From assembly GCA_003161205.1 (NCBI GenBank), contig PMOU01000150.1:1113-11545 (forward strand): a stretch of DNA of 10,433 bases, given 5' to 3'. Made by a program: the position numbers and the translations under genes. Below the pieces are notes generated by a model, which did no database searches, was not told the origin of the DNA, and was given only the letters and a program-made list of their open reading frames with translations. Positions 1-7,362 of this stretch are shown here, piece after piece. Each line of letters starts with the position of its first letter. Position 1 is the first letter of the stretch. Source of the DNA: Actinomycetota bacterium (GTDB lineage: Bacteria > Actinomycetota > Actinomycetes > Streptosporangiales > Streptosporangiaceae).

Positions 1-776
1 CGCTCGTCGAAGCCTTCCATCGCCGCCAGCAGGTCGTCCTTGGTGGCTTCCGGACTCCAGGCACTGTCCGAGCTCGGGAACGTCACGTCGAAGGACACCT
101 GGTTGCGGTGCCGCAGCGGGAGGAAGTAGACCTTCGTGCCGCGGCCGATGTACATCCGGAAGTTGTCGTCGGTGACGAGCCCGTAGGCATCCTCGGCATT
201 TACCACGACGCGGAACGCGATCTCGCCGGAGAACACCGGAGGCTTGTCCTCGAACAGCAGTGACCGCACCGTCGAGCGGATCCCGTCCGCTGCGATCACG
301 AGGTCGGCCGTCGCCGTTTCACCGTTGCTGAAGGTCATCCTCGCTTGGTCGCCGAGGTCCTCGATCCCGGTGAGCCGGTGCGCGAGGCGAACCATGCCCG
401 CGGGCAGCACGCTGAGCAGCGCGTCGATGAAGTCACCGCGATGGATCAGGTGGGTCTTCGTCGTGTCGTCCCCGTCGACGCTGCCGGGCCACGGCTGCTT
501 CATGATCGGCTCGCCCAGCGCGGTGAGTGCCTCGAAGTAGTCGCTCGGTGAGCTGACCGCCGTCACCGCCGCGAGGCTGCCCCACCGACGGAACTGCTCC
601 ATCGTGTCCGGACGTAGCCCGATCCCGGCACCGACCTCGCGCACCTGACTTGCCCGCTCGTACACGGTGACGTCCGCTCCCAGCAGGCTGAGCGCTTTCG
701 CAGCGGAGGCCCCGCCGTAGCCGGCGCCGACAACGGCGACCTTGAGGTTCTTCAGTTCCGAGAGCATCATGGTCAT
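1..776 (-). CDS. FAD-dependent aromatic-ring monooxygenase (class A, salicylate-hydroxylase-like), 3' part cut by window edge
   Basis: The frame is open from an ATG at 776 to the window edge, giving about 258 residues of a protein normally near 380-400. It shows the class A flavoprotein monooxygenase pattern. An N-terminal beta strand is followed by the dinucleotide-binding glycines GAGYGG (17-22), with the acidic ribose ligand E40 in VTVYER and the EVGAGIGL segment after it. R113 sits in IHRGDFIDALL, and the second FAD/NADPH motif ADGIRSTVR lies near 163-171. The C-terminal GD motif would fall beyond the edge. The family hydroxylates aromatic rings using NAD(P)H and O2 in the cytoplasm; the substrate is unknown. 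The start is supported by a purine-rich AAGGAAAAGGAAG just upstream; in-frame ATGs at 770 and 767 are alternatives. It lies 90 bp downstream of the BBE-like oxidase on the same strand, with no terminator-like hairpin between, so the two are probably co-transcribed. Confidence 0.9.
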   Translation of the reverse strand, partial: MTMMLSELKNLKVAVVGAGYGGASAAKALSLLGADVTVYERASQVREVGAGIGLRPDTMEQFRRWGSLAAVTAVSSPSDYFEALTALGEPIMKQPWPGSVDGDDTTKTHLIHRGDFIDALLSVLPAGMVRLAHRLTGIEDLGDQARMTFSNGETATADLVIAADGIRSTVRSLLFEDKPPVFSGEIAFRVVVNAEDAYGLVTDDNFRMYIGRGTKVYFLPLRHRNQVSFDVTFPSSDSAWSPEATKDDLLAAMEGFDE

Positions 777-866
777 CTTCCTTTTCCTTGGGAATCTGCG
801 GATGGATGGCTGCTGGCGCGGCTGGCGGCGGTACGTACGGGTCCAGGACGAACTCCTCCGCAGCGC

Positions 867-2291
867 CTAGAGCGCTGCCAGGGACGGTTCGGCGGCGCGC
901 GCGACGTTCTTGTTGTAGGAAAACCGGTTCCGCGGATCCCACTCGCGCTTCAAGCCGACGATGCGCGCCCATTTCTCGGGAGGTCCGTACGCTGCGCGCA
1001 GCCAGTGCGCGCCCCGGTCCGAGCTGAGGTTGGTGTAGGCGTTGGTGGTCATGAACGGCTGCAGAGCCGCGATCGTCTCACCGACCCACGGCATGAACAT
1101 CACGTCGTCCTCGCGGCTGTCCCATTGGACAGTCGCCTCGAACAGCCACTCGGCGCCGGTCCGCGAGAAGGCAGTCGAGTCCTCGGCAGCATCCAGCAGC
1201 GCGCCGCCGAGAATGGGGAAGGTCAGGCTGCACGTCGGCAGCGACGGATCCGGCAGCGGAGAGGAGGCGATGGCATCGACGGCGACCCGCGCGATGTCGG
1301 CGTTGAGTCCAGGCAGGTACCCGCCGATCATGTGGTAGCGGCGACCGGGCGGCGTGAACCTGTCGACGATGGAGTTCGCCTCGAGCCAGCTGGTCTCCGT
1401 GACGCCGTCGTCGAACGGGGTGGCGAGCGAGAGGACGCCGCTCATGGCGGCGTCGTACGCGTCGAGTTCGCCGGTGTAGACGACGAGCATCGTCACGATC
1501 GTCTCTCGGGGTAGGCCCTCGGGCTGACCCGGCTGGGGCATCGCGGGCACGACCATGAATGTGATGGCGAGTTCCCGCGGGGCGGCCGCCATGACTGCGT
1601 CGATCCCCTCGAAGAGGCGCGGCGCGTCGGCTGCGGTGAAGCAGAGCACCCCGCTCATGACCCGCGGCCCCACCTTGTGGGCCTGGTAGGTGAACGAGGT
1701 GGCAATACCCAGGTTCTGTCCCGCACCCCGCAGACCCCAGAACAGCTCGTCGTTCTCCTGCTCAGACGCCGTGACGATCCGACCGTCGGCGGTCACCATC
1801 TCGATGGACAGCACGTTGTCGACGGTCGGGCCGAAGCGCCGGATGTTGTGGCCAATCCCGCCTCCGAGCGTGAGACCCGCTGCTCCGGTGTCGGTGACGA
1901 CCCCCGCCGGCACGACGAGGCCGAACTGCTGGGTCGCGGCGTCGAGTTCGCCGAGCCTAACCCCCGCTCCGATGGTGACACGGCCGGTCGCCTCGTCGAT
2001 GTCGATCGCCTTGAGCAGGCTCATGTCGATGACCAGGGCGTCCGCCGGCATGGCCAGCGCGTCGATCCCGTGACCGCCGCTGTGGATCGCGACCGCGATG
2101 TCTTTCTCGGCTGCATACCGGACAGCGGCGACGACGTCGTCGACGTGCCGCGGACGGACGACGAGTGCCGGATGCTCGTCGTCGCGGCGCATGTTCCAGA
2201 TCGCCCGGACGGCGCCGTAGCCTTCGTCGTCCGGCCGGAAGGTGGGCCCCGTGAACGTCGGGGGGAAATCCTCGAACTGGGCTGTGCGCAT
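867..2291 (-). CDS. Berberine-bridge-enzyme-like FAD-linked oxidase (PCMH-type FAD domain plus BBE C-terminal domain)
   Basis: A 474-residue flavoprotein of usual family length. The PCMH-type FAD-binding domain covers roughly residues 40-215: PALVVRPRHVDDVVAAVRYA, then the SGGH motif with His74, the expected 8-alpha-histidyl FAD attachment site. LGGGIG (142-147) and ELFWGLRGAG follow. The C-terminus carries the BBE domain, ending RAAYG...LKREWDPRNRFSYNKN. In bicovalent BBE enzymes a Cys sits 11 residues before the GGG; here that position is Val132, so only the His link is predicted. Such enzymes oxidise alcohols, sugars or ring systems with O2 as acceptor. No signal peptide is seen. The ATG at 2291 is preferred because GGAGG lies 5 nt before it; the GTG at 2303 would overlap that ribosome site. 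It is the first gene of a leftward pair with the FAD monooxygenase and divergent from the LLM gene. Substrate unknown. Confidence 0.92.
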   Translation of the reverse strand: MRTAQFEDFPPTFTGPTFRPDDEGYGAVRAIWNMRRDDEHPALVVRPRHVDDVVAAVRYAAEKDIAVAIHSGGHGIDALAMPADALVIDMSLLKAIDIDEATGRVTIGAGVRLGELDAATQQFGLVVPAGVVTDTGAAGLTLGGGIGHNIRRFGPTVDNVLSIEMVTADGRIVTASEQENDELFWGLRGAGQNLGIATSFTYQAHKVGPRVMSGVLCFTAADAPRLFEGIDAVMAAAPRELAITFMVVPAMPQPGQPEGLPRETIVTMLVVYTGELDAYDAAMSGVLSLATPFDDGVTETSWLEANSIVDRFTPPGRRYHMIGGYLPGLNADIARVAVDAIASSPLPDPSLPTCSLTFPILGGALLDAAEDSTAFSRTGAEWLFEATVQWDSREDDVMFMPWVGETIAALQPFMTTNAYTNLSSDRGAHWLRAAYGPPEKWARIVGLKREWDPRNRFSYNKNVARAAEPSLAAL

Positions 2292-2377
2292 TGACGCCTC
2301 CACGAGTAGTTCCGAAGAGTCGCACCGTCTCGTCCATCGGTGGGCGATCGACCGTAACAGCCATCACATAAGGAGTA

Positions 2378-2387
2378 ACCATATGGT
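2378..2387. promoter_or_regulatory. 10-bp perfect palindrome in the divergent control region
   Basis: ACCATATGGT is a perfect palindrome. One further matching pair lies one base out on each side, as T-N-palindrome-N-A. It sits about midway between the start codons of the BBE-like oxidase (2291) and the LLM monooxygenase (2522), the expected place for one operator serving both divergent genes. Which regulator would bind is not evident: it does not resemble the palindrome in front of gntR or the one in front of marR. Confidence 0.35.
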
Positions 2388-2440
2388 CATTGCTAGACGG
2401 CTGTGTCAGTCAACTCGGTACTGCCGTCACTTTAGCATGT

Positions 2441-2446
2441 TATTAT
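2441..2446 (+). promoter_or_regulatory. Candidate -10 element for the LLM monooxygenase gene
   Basis: TATTAT is a 5/6 match to the consensus -10 in an otherwise GC-rich stretch, and would give a leader of about 70 nt before the ATG at 2522. The expected -35 position (2418-2423) reads GTACTG, which is weak, so activation or a different sigma factor is possible. The remainder of the 230-bp divergent region (2292-2521) holds no convincing gene. Confidence 0.35.
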
Positions 2447-2521
2447 GCGAAAGGTCGTGGTGGGCTCGTTGGCGATGGGCTCGCGGTTGCCGTCCCCTGT
2501 CTCGCTGGCGAAGGAGCTCGA

Positions 2522-3757
2522 ATGAAAACACTGGTGTGGAGCAGTTCGGCGATCCCCGTGACACCGGACCAACGTGCGGCGCTTCGACCGATCGCCCGCG
2601 ATCCAGAGTGGTATCAGCGCATGCTGACCAGCTGCGAGCGGATCGCTAGGTGGTGCGACGAGTTCGGCTACGACGGCTTCGGGACGACGGAGCACCACTT
2701 CCACACGGAGGGAGGCGAGTCGATCCCCAACAACCTGCTCTTCTACGCCAAGCTGGCGGCGCTCACGAAACGGATCATGTTCGTGCCGATGTCGGTCGTC
2801 CTGAGCGCCTCCGACCCGATCCGGACCGCCGAGAACCTGGCGCTGTTCGACAACATGTTCCCAGGCCGGGTGGGCGTCGCGTTCGCCCGCGGCTACCAGA
2901 CCCGCTGGATGCAGACGCTCAGTCAAGCCACGGGCATCTCGTCCTCGCCAATGGATCCGGTCTCCGACGCGCTCAACCGCGAGATCTACGACGAGTATCT
3001 CGAAGTGGTCCTGAAGGCCTGGGAGAAAGACTCGTTCAACCACTCCGGGCCTCACTACCAGGCGCCGTTCCCCTCGACCGGGATAGCGAACTGGCCCGCC
3101 GCCCCGTGGACCCGTCGCTTCGGCGGTCCCGACGAGGTCGACGAGCAGGGCACCATCCACGAGATCGGCGTCATACCGAAGCCGGTCAGGACACCTCAGG
3201 TGTTCATCCCGACCACCAGCTCACGCCAGACGGTCATCGACGCGGCACACCGCGGGCACACCTTGCTCATGCTCGTCGGCGACCGTGAGCGCATCGTCGA
3301 GGTCGCGAAGCTGTATCGCGACGAGGCGAGGGAGGCCGGTCGCATCCTCGCCCCGGGCGAGAACATCGGCGTCGTCGCCAAGGTAGCCGTCGGGGACACC
3401 TTCGGCGAGGCGTTCGACCTCGCGGTGCGGACTTCCGGGTACTTCTATCAGAACTTCTTCAGCAATTTCGGGATCACCCAGATGTACCGGAATGCCTCCG
3501 ACGGGCCCGGCATGTACCAACCGGCCGACGAACGCGCGCTGACCCAGCGCATGATCGAGCGAGGCGACCTCATCTGCGGTACCGCCGAGCAGGTGCACGA
3601 GGGCCTCAGCGAACTCCATGACCTGTACGGACACGGCACACTCGACTGGTTCGTGTGGGAGTCCTTCACGCAGACCCTGCCCGATGACGAGTCCGGCCAG
3701 ATCGCGCACGCCCAGCTGAAGGTCGTAGCCCAGGACATCCTGCCGAAACTCAGGTAA
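2522..3757 (+). CDS. LLM-class flavin-dependent monooxygenase (bacterial luciferase-like)
   Basis: A 411-residue protein of the luciferase-like superfamily, a TIM barrel using reduced FMN (or F420) and O2. Visible signatures are an N-terminal strand, EFGYDGFGTTEHHF with the family TEHHF motif at 56-60, and LLFYAKLAALTKRIMFVPMSVVLSASDPIRTAENLALFDNMFPGRVGVAFARGY split over the next strands and helices (the DPIRTAEN...FPGRVGV pattern is typical). It is longer than many members (about 330-360), with extra sequence around residues 140-215. The ATG at 2522 has AAGGAG 5 nt upstream; the frame stays open upstream to a TTG at 2390, but that extension lacks a ribosome site. The gene is divergent from the BBE-like oxidase and converges on gntR with a 33-bp gap. 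Substrate unknown; a flavin reductase partner is not in the window. Confidence 0.92.
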   Translation: MKTLVWSSSAIPVTPDQRAALRPIARDPEWYQRMLTSCERIARWCDEFGYDGFGTTEHHFHTEGGESIPNNLLFYAKLAALTKRIMFVPMSVVLSASDPIRTAENLALFDNMFPGRVGVAFARGYQTRWMQTLSQATGISSSPMDPVSDALNREIYDEYLEVVLKAWEKDSFNHSGPHYQAPFPSTGIANWPAAPWTRRFGGPDEVDEQGTIHEIGVIPKPVRTPQVFIPTTSSRQTVIDAAHRGHTLLMLVGDRERIVEVAKLYRDEAREAGRILAPGENIGVVAKVAVGDTFGEAFDLAVRTSGYFYQNFFSNFGITQMYRNASDGPGMYQPADERALTQRMIERGDLICGTAEQVHEGLSELHDLYGHGTLDWFVWESFTQTLPDDESGQIAHAQLKVVAQDILPKLR

Positions 3758-3790
3758 CACGGCAACCGGTCGTTCGGATCGACCTCGAGA

Positions 3791-4546
3791 TCAGTCCGAG
3801 GCGGACGTCGAGGTGAACGTGTAGGTGAACTCGCCCGCAGGCTGGATCGCGCGGCGCCAGGCAACGGGCTGACCGTCGCGCGCGCACACGACGGTCTCCA
3901 GGACGAGTATCGCCGCACCCACTTCCACCTCGAGTTCGCGCGCGTCCGCTTCCTCGGCCAGCGCCGCCCACACATAGTGCTCATAATGCGCCAGCACGAT
4001 GCCAAACTGCGCCTCGAGCAGCGTGAACGCCGAGCCGGACGCTTCCAGCGCCGCTGCGGTGGGAGCGAATTCGTCCGGACTGTTGATGTATATCCGCGCG
4101 GAGGACAGCGGGCGTCCGTTCACGACGATCGAACGGAAGAAGGTGAACACGCGGTCGTCGGGGCCGAGTTGCAGTGCCTTTGCGACCGCCGCCGGCGGCG
4201 GCACCTGCTCGACGCCGGATACCCGGGTCACCGGCTCCAGGCCCTGCTCGCTGAGGTACCCGACGAGCCCACCGAATCGCACGGTCGCGGGCCGCTCTAT
4301 GACCGGACGTCTGACCGGGAAAGTCCCTTTTGCTCGCTCTCGGTAGACGATCCCCTCGTCGGCCAGTTCCCGCAGCGCCTGACGAACCGGCGCACGGCTG
4401 ACGCGGAACCGGCGTACCAGTTCTTCCTCTGTCATCAGCGGACTCTCGTCCTCTGAGCGCCTGATCTCCTCGACCAGGATTCGCTTGATCTGCCGATAGA
4501 GCGGCATGCCCGAACTGCGTTCGAGGACATCACGAGTCATAGGCAT
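3791..4546 (-). CDS. GntR-family transcriptional regulator, HutC/UTRA type
   Basis: A 251-residue cytoplasmic regulator. Residues about 15-77 form the GntR winged helix-turn-helix: PLYRQIKRILVEEIR, then EEELVRRFRVSRAPVRQALRELADEGIVYRERAKGTF. The remainder matches the UTRA effector-binding fold: VSGVEQVPPPAAVAKALQLG, a FFRSIVVNGRPLSSARIYI segment, and the C-terminal ILVLETVVCARDGQPVAWRRAIQP. Members of this subfamily usually act as repressors released by a small pathway molecule. The start at 4546 has only a weak GAAG upstream; an in-frame ATG at 4540 is possible. It is the last gene of a leftward run, 52 bp after the broken P450. A 14-bp perfect palindrome lies 16 bp upstream of the ATG, suggesting autoregulation. 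The ligand cannot be inferred. Confidence 0.92.
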   Translation of the reverse strand: MPMTRDVLERSSGMPLYRQIKRILVEEIRRSEDESPLMTEEELVRRFRVSRAPVRQALRELADEGIVYRERAKGTFPVRRPVIERPATVRFGGLVGYLSEQGLEPVTRVSGVEQVPPPAAVAKALQLGPDDRVFTFFRSIVVNGRPLSSARIYINSPDEFAPTAAALEASGSAFTLLEAQFGIVLAHYEHYVWAALAEEADARELEVEVGAAILVLETVVCARDGQPVAWRRAIQPAGEFTYTFTSTSASD

Positions 4547-4561
4547 AATAATACTTCATGA

Positions 4562-4575
4562 TCGCGTCGACGCGA
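4562..4575. promoter_or_regulatory. 14-bp perfect palindrome upstream of gntR, candidate operator
   Basis: TCGCGTCGACGCGA is a perfect 14-bp palindrome, 15 bp from the gntR start codon and just beyond the P450 stop. Its size and place suit a GntR dimer site. An 11/14 match, TCGCGTCATAGCGA, occurs at 5541-5554 in the only other intergenic gap of this leftward run. Binding by the neighbouring regulator is inferred. Confidence 0.45.
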
Positions 4576-4598
4576 GGTACCGAACCTGATGAGAACAA

Positions 4599-5467
4599 TC
4601 AGACGCCGACCGTAACCTTCCGGTCGAGTTCGATGGGCGTGAACCGCACGGGGACGCGGGCGATGCTCATGATGTTGCCCGCACCCCAGCGGTACTCGAC
4701 CGGCTCGTCGGTACCGGTCAGGTCGGGAAGACGCCGCAAGAGTTCTTCGGTGAGGCTGGCCAGGCCAGCTGTGGTGGTGTGATGGCCCGCGAAGAAGAAC
4801 CCGATCACCAGGCCGACGACCTCCTGGTCGGTCAGCCGGCGGCCTTCGATCTCGTCGTCGGCGAGCCTGCTCAGGTAATCGCCTGCGGCCGGGCTCGGCG
4901 GGCGCCGATCTCCTCCATGCAGAAACCGGCGAAGGCGCCGAACGCCTGCTCCTGCTCGGCAGGGTCGAAGTTGCTCTCCGTCATAGCGAGACCTAGATGG
5001 CAGCCCAGCTCAATGCGGGCTGGGTCGGTCAGGCCGATCAGGTTGCAGATGGTGTTGCCCGGGACGATGGCGGCCAGCTCACCGACGAGTTCGGCCGTGC
5101 CGCGGCCGGCGAACCCGTCGATGATCGCACCGGCGTCGCGGCGCACGGTGGACTCGACGGCCCGTACTGCCTTGACGGTCATCACCTCCTTCATGAGGTC
5201 GCGCCAGTAGGTGTGCTCGGGCGGGTCATACTCGATGGGGGCCAGCCTCACCGGCTGCCGGGGCACGGTGATGCCGCCGGCGGAGGAGAACGTCTCCCAG
5301 TCGCCTGCAGCCCTCCGCAGCTCGGAGTACGAGCTCAGCGCGTAGAAGCCACCATGGGCATCGCTACGCAGGACCGGACAGCCCTGCCCGTACAGCTCGG
5401 AGTAGATCCCGCGGATCCCTTCGGGCGTCGTCTGGTGGGGGTCAAAGTTGGGCTTATACATCTGCAT
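4599..5467 (-). pseudogene. Cytochrome P450, inactivated by a frameshift and an internal deletion
   Basis: The 5' part (5467 to 4871) reads as a bacterial P450 N-terminus: YKPNFDPH, YALSSYSELRRAAGDWETFSS, helix-C motif DPPEHTYWRDLM and GELAAIVPGNTICNLIGL. It ends in a premature stop after GARRARPQAIT. One frame over, homology resumes without a gap: DYLSRLADDEIEGRRLTDQEV then the I-helix FFFAGHHTTT. One base is therefore missing near 4881-4892. After the I-helix the sequence jumps straight to the typical end of the family, EELLRRLPDL...RVPVRFTPI. The ExxR K-helix and the FxxGxxxCxG heme-cysteine loop are absent. About 290 codons remain of roughly 400, so about 110 are deleted. No functional heme enzyme can be made. 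The ATG at 5467 (or 5461) is chosen; a GTG at 5500 lacks a ribosome site. It lies between the exporter and gntR, all leftward. Confidence 0.88.
4755..4769. repeat. 15-bp inverted repeat at the P450 deletion junction
   Basis: GCTGGCC-A-GGCCAGC is a perfect 7-bp inverted repeat around a single base. It encodes the AGLAS segment, where the I-helix runs into the C-terminal helix of the broken P450. Its position at the apparent join suggests a hairpin or short-homology deletion, although the exact breakpoint cannot be fixed without an intact relative. Confidence 0.45.
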
Positions 5468-5540
5468 GTCACGTCCGTTCGCCGGTGAGGCGGGTGACAC
5501 GGCGCGGCCGTGCCCGTGCGGTTGCGTGTGATGTAGCCGG

Positions 5541-5554
5541 TCGCGTCATAGCGA
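5541..5554. promoter_or_regulatory. Second copy of the gntR-type palindrome, between exporter and P450
   Basis: TCGCGTCATAGCGA matches the 14-bp palindrome in front of gntR at 11 of 14 positions. With its neighbours it forms a 5-bp inverted repeat (GTCGC-N6-GCGAC, 5540-5555). It lies 74 bp before the preferred P450 start. A second GntR site is plausible but unproven; the central bases differ. Confidence 0.3.
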
Positions 5555-5579
5555 CGGTCGACCGACCACGGCTGTGGTC
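5555..5579 (-). other. Stacked inverted repeats at the exporter's stop codon
   Basis: A 10-bp palindrome CGGTCGACCG (5555-5564) abuts a hairpin GACCAC-N4-GTGGTC (5564-5579) that begins inside the exporter's stop codon. No U-rich tract follows in the leftward RNA, so this is not a standard intrinsic terminator. It could stabilise the exporter mRNA end or limit read-through into the P450. Confidence 0.35.
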
Positions 5580-7278
5580 AATCGTGCAGCGACGCTTCGG
5601 TGACCATCGGCTGGTGCGCGTCGCCGCCCAGTACGACGACCGCGATGATCGCGGCCGCCAGTGCGGCGACGCCGCACACGACGAAGCCCAGCGAGTACGC
5701 GCTGTCAAGGGCGTGGAAGGCGACGTTCTGGAGGGGATTGAACGGATGCGTAGTTCCGGGGATCGTCGCGGGCACGCTGTTCGCTCCCAGCGGGCCGGAG
5801 TTCACCGCGCCGACGGCCTGGGCGAGCTGCCCCCGCTGGGCTGCTGGAGCGTGCGCCGGCGCGTTGTTGAAGGCGGCCAGCGCCGACTGTAGGGCCGGGC
5901 TGGCGGCGACCTTGCTCTTGATCTGCGCCGCGGCATGACTAAGGGCCACTGTGCCGACGATCGCCGGTCCCAGAATGAACCCGAAGTCGCGCAACGCGCT
6001 GGTGGTGCCTGACGCCATCCCGGCCAGGTGATTGGGCACGGTGTTGACCGCCACCGCCGTGATGCCGGACAACGCGAGGGCGAAGCCGACGCCAACGAGG
6101 ACCAGCGGTGGAATCGTCGGGCCGACACCTCGGGTGTCCGCGGACAGCCTGGACAGCCACAGGTCACCGACGCCGATGAGCAGGAAGCCGCCGCCGAGGG
6201 CCCAGCGCGGGTTGTAGGCCCGGATGATCCTGGCGATCAGGGGCGCCAGGACGAGCGCGAAACCCTGCAGCAGCACGAACGCGTACGCGCTCCTGAGCGG
6301 CGAGAACCCCTGGATGGCGGTGAGCCGGATGCTCATGGAGTACGCGGTGCCGACGAAGGCGAACATGCCGATCACGGTCACGATCGAGTTGACCGAGAAG
6401 GCGCGGCTGCGGAACAGGTCCAATCGGAGCAACGGCGCCGGCGAGCGGCGCTCAGCTACGAGGAACAGAGCGAAGGAGACCGCCGCGACGACGAACGCGC
6501 CGACGATCAGCGGGTCGGACCAGCCGGCCTCCGAACCCTGAATGACCCCGAACAGCAGGGCGAACAGGGCAACGGCAATGGTGATCTGACCCGGGATGTC
6601 GAGGGAGCGGCCCTCGGGGGCGGAGGAGTTCTGCGCGCCGAAGGCGACCGCCGTGCTGAGGAGCGCGATCACTGCGACGAGCAGGAACGCCCACCGCCAC
6701 ACGGCAGTCGGGTTGTTGCCCCACGACAGTTTCGTCGCCAAGCCGCCGAGCAGCGGAGATAGGAACGCGCCGGTCGACAGCGCCGCCGCCCAGACTGCGA
6801 TGCCGCGGGCGCGGTCCGTCGCGGTGTGCGTTCCGGCGGCGACCATCGCCAGCGAGGTCGGCAGGAGCACCGCCGCGCCGAGCCCCGACAGGGCCTGCCC
6901 TGTCCACAGCACAGCGATCGCGCTGTGGTTGGACGCTCCGATCGCCGGCGTGCACACGCTGACCACCTCGCCTACCACCATGAGCAGGCTGCCGCCCACG
7001 AGCAGTCGCTTGCGCCCGAAGAGGTCACCGAGAACGCCGAAGCTCAGCTCAAACAAGGTCACCGGCACCAGGAAGACGTCGGCGATCCAGGTCAGTTGCG
7101 AGGATGTGGTGTGCAGGTCCTGCTGGAACAGACCGTTGAGAACGGCTGCGATCGACATTCCCATCTGGGACACCATCACGGCCAGGGCCGTGGCGATCAG
7201 CGTGCCCTTCATCAGCCGCGGGGTCGACACGGCGACCCGCTGCTGGCCGGCGACGGGGGGAGGAAGAGCAATCGACAT
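5578..7278 (-). CDS. MFS drug/metabolite exporter, DHA2 family (14 transmembrane segments)
   Basis: A 566-residue inner-membrane protein with long hydrophobic helices throughout, consistent with the 14-TMS EmrB/QacA-type DHA2 family of proton-coupled exporters. Helix 1 is LIATALAVMVSQMGMSIAAVLNG. QLTWIADVFLVPVTLFELSFG leads into motif A GVLGDLFGRKR (81-91), and GQALSGLGAAVLLPTSLAMV and the motif-C-like GAFLSPLLGG follow. A 60-70 residue Ala/Pro-rich outer loop precedes the last helix, as is common in this family. The ATG at 7278 has AGGGAG 8 nt upstream. It is the first gene of the leftward run with the broken P450 and gntR, 110 bp before the P450. A promoter and two inverted repeats lie upstream, so it is probably repressed until a substrate appears. 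The substrate cannot be inferred. Confidence 0.93.
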   Translation of the reverse strand: MSIALPPPVAGQQRVAVSTPRLMKGTLIATALAVMVSQMGMSIAAVLNGLFQQDLHTTSSQLTWIADVFLVPVTLFELSFGVLGDLFGRKRLLVGGSLLMVVGEVVSVCTPAIGASNHSAIAVLWTGQALSGLGAAVLLPTSLAMVAAGTHTATDRARGIAVWAAALSTGAFLSPLLGGLATKLSWGNNPTAVWRWAFLLVAVIALLSTAVAFGAQNSSAPEGRSLDIPGQITIAVALFALLFGVIQGSEAGWSDPLIVGAFVVAAVSFALFLVAERRSPAPLLRLDLFRSRAFSVNSIVTVIGMFAFVGTAYSMSIRLTAIQGFSPLRSAYAFVLLQGFALVLAPLIARIIRAYNPRWALGGGFLLIGVGDLWLSRLSADTRGVGPTIPPLVLVGVGFALALSGITAVAVNTVPNHLAGMASGTTSALRDFGFILGPAIVGTVALSHAAAQIKSKVAASPALQSALAAFNNAPAHAPAAQRGQLAQAVGAVNSGPLGANSVPATIPGTTHPFNPLQNVAFHALDSAYSLGFVVCGVAALAAAIIAVVVLGGDAHQPMVTEASLHD

Positions 7279-7331
7279 GAGGTCCGCTCCCTTGACATGG
7301 ACGGATGAGGACGTGCAAGGCGTTCATTCGT

Positions 7332-7351
7332 GGAGTGAGTCACGACACTCC
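7332..7351. promoter_or_regulatory. Inverted repeat GGAGTG-N8-CACTCC just downstream of the exporter promoter
   Basis: A perfect 6-bp inverted repeat with an 8-bp spacer, 20 bp in total. It begins about 5 bp downstream of the predicted start of the exporter transcript, a classic position for a repressor operator. The cognate regulator is not evident; GntR, MarR or an unlinked TetR protein are all possible. Confidence 0.4.
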
Positions 7352-7362
7352 GCACGGCGGTA

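Noticed and set aside
2292..2303. GTG start at 2303 for the BBE-like oxidase
   Set aside because: It overlaps the GGAGG that serves the ATG at 2291.
2390..2521. N-terminal extension of the LLM gene from a TTG at 2390
   Set aside because: It would contain the likely -10 element, and a clear AAGGAG precedes the ATG at 2522, where family similarity begins.
2440..4551. Shared 9-mer GCATAATAA (leftward near 2440-2448, rightward at 4543-4551) as a common GntR site
   Set aside because: One copy overlaps the gntR start codon, it is not palindromic, and a 9-base match between two AT-rich promoter regions is likely by chance.
6028..6762. Long rightward frame of 244 codons inside the exporter gene
   Set aside because: It is antisense to a strongly supported membrane protein and gives a charged low-complexity product typical of mirror frames in GC-rich DNA.
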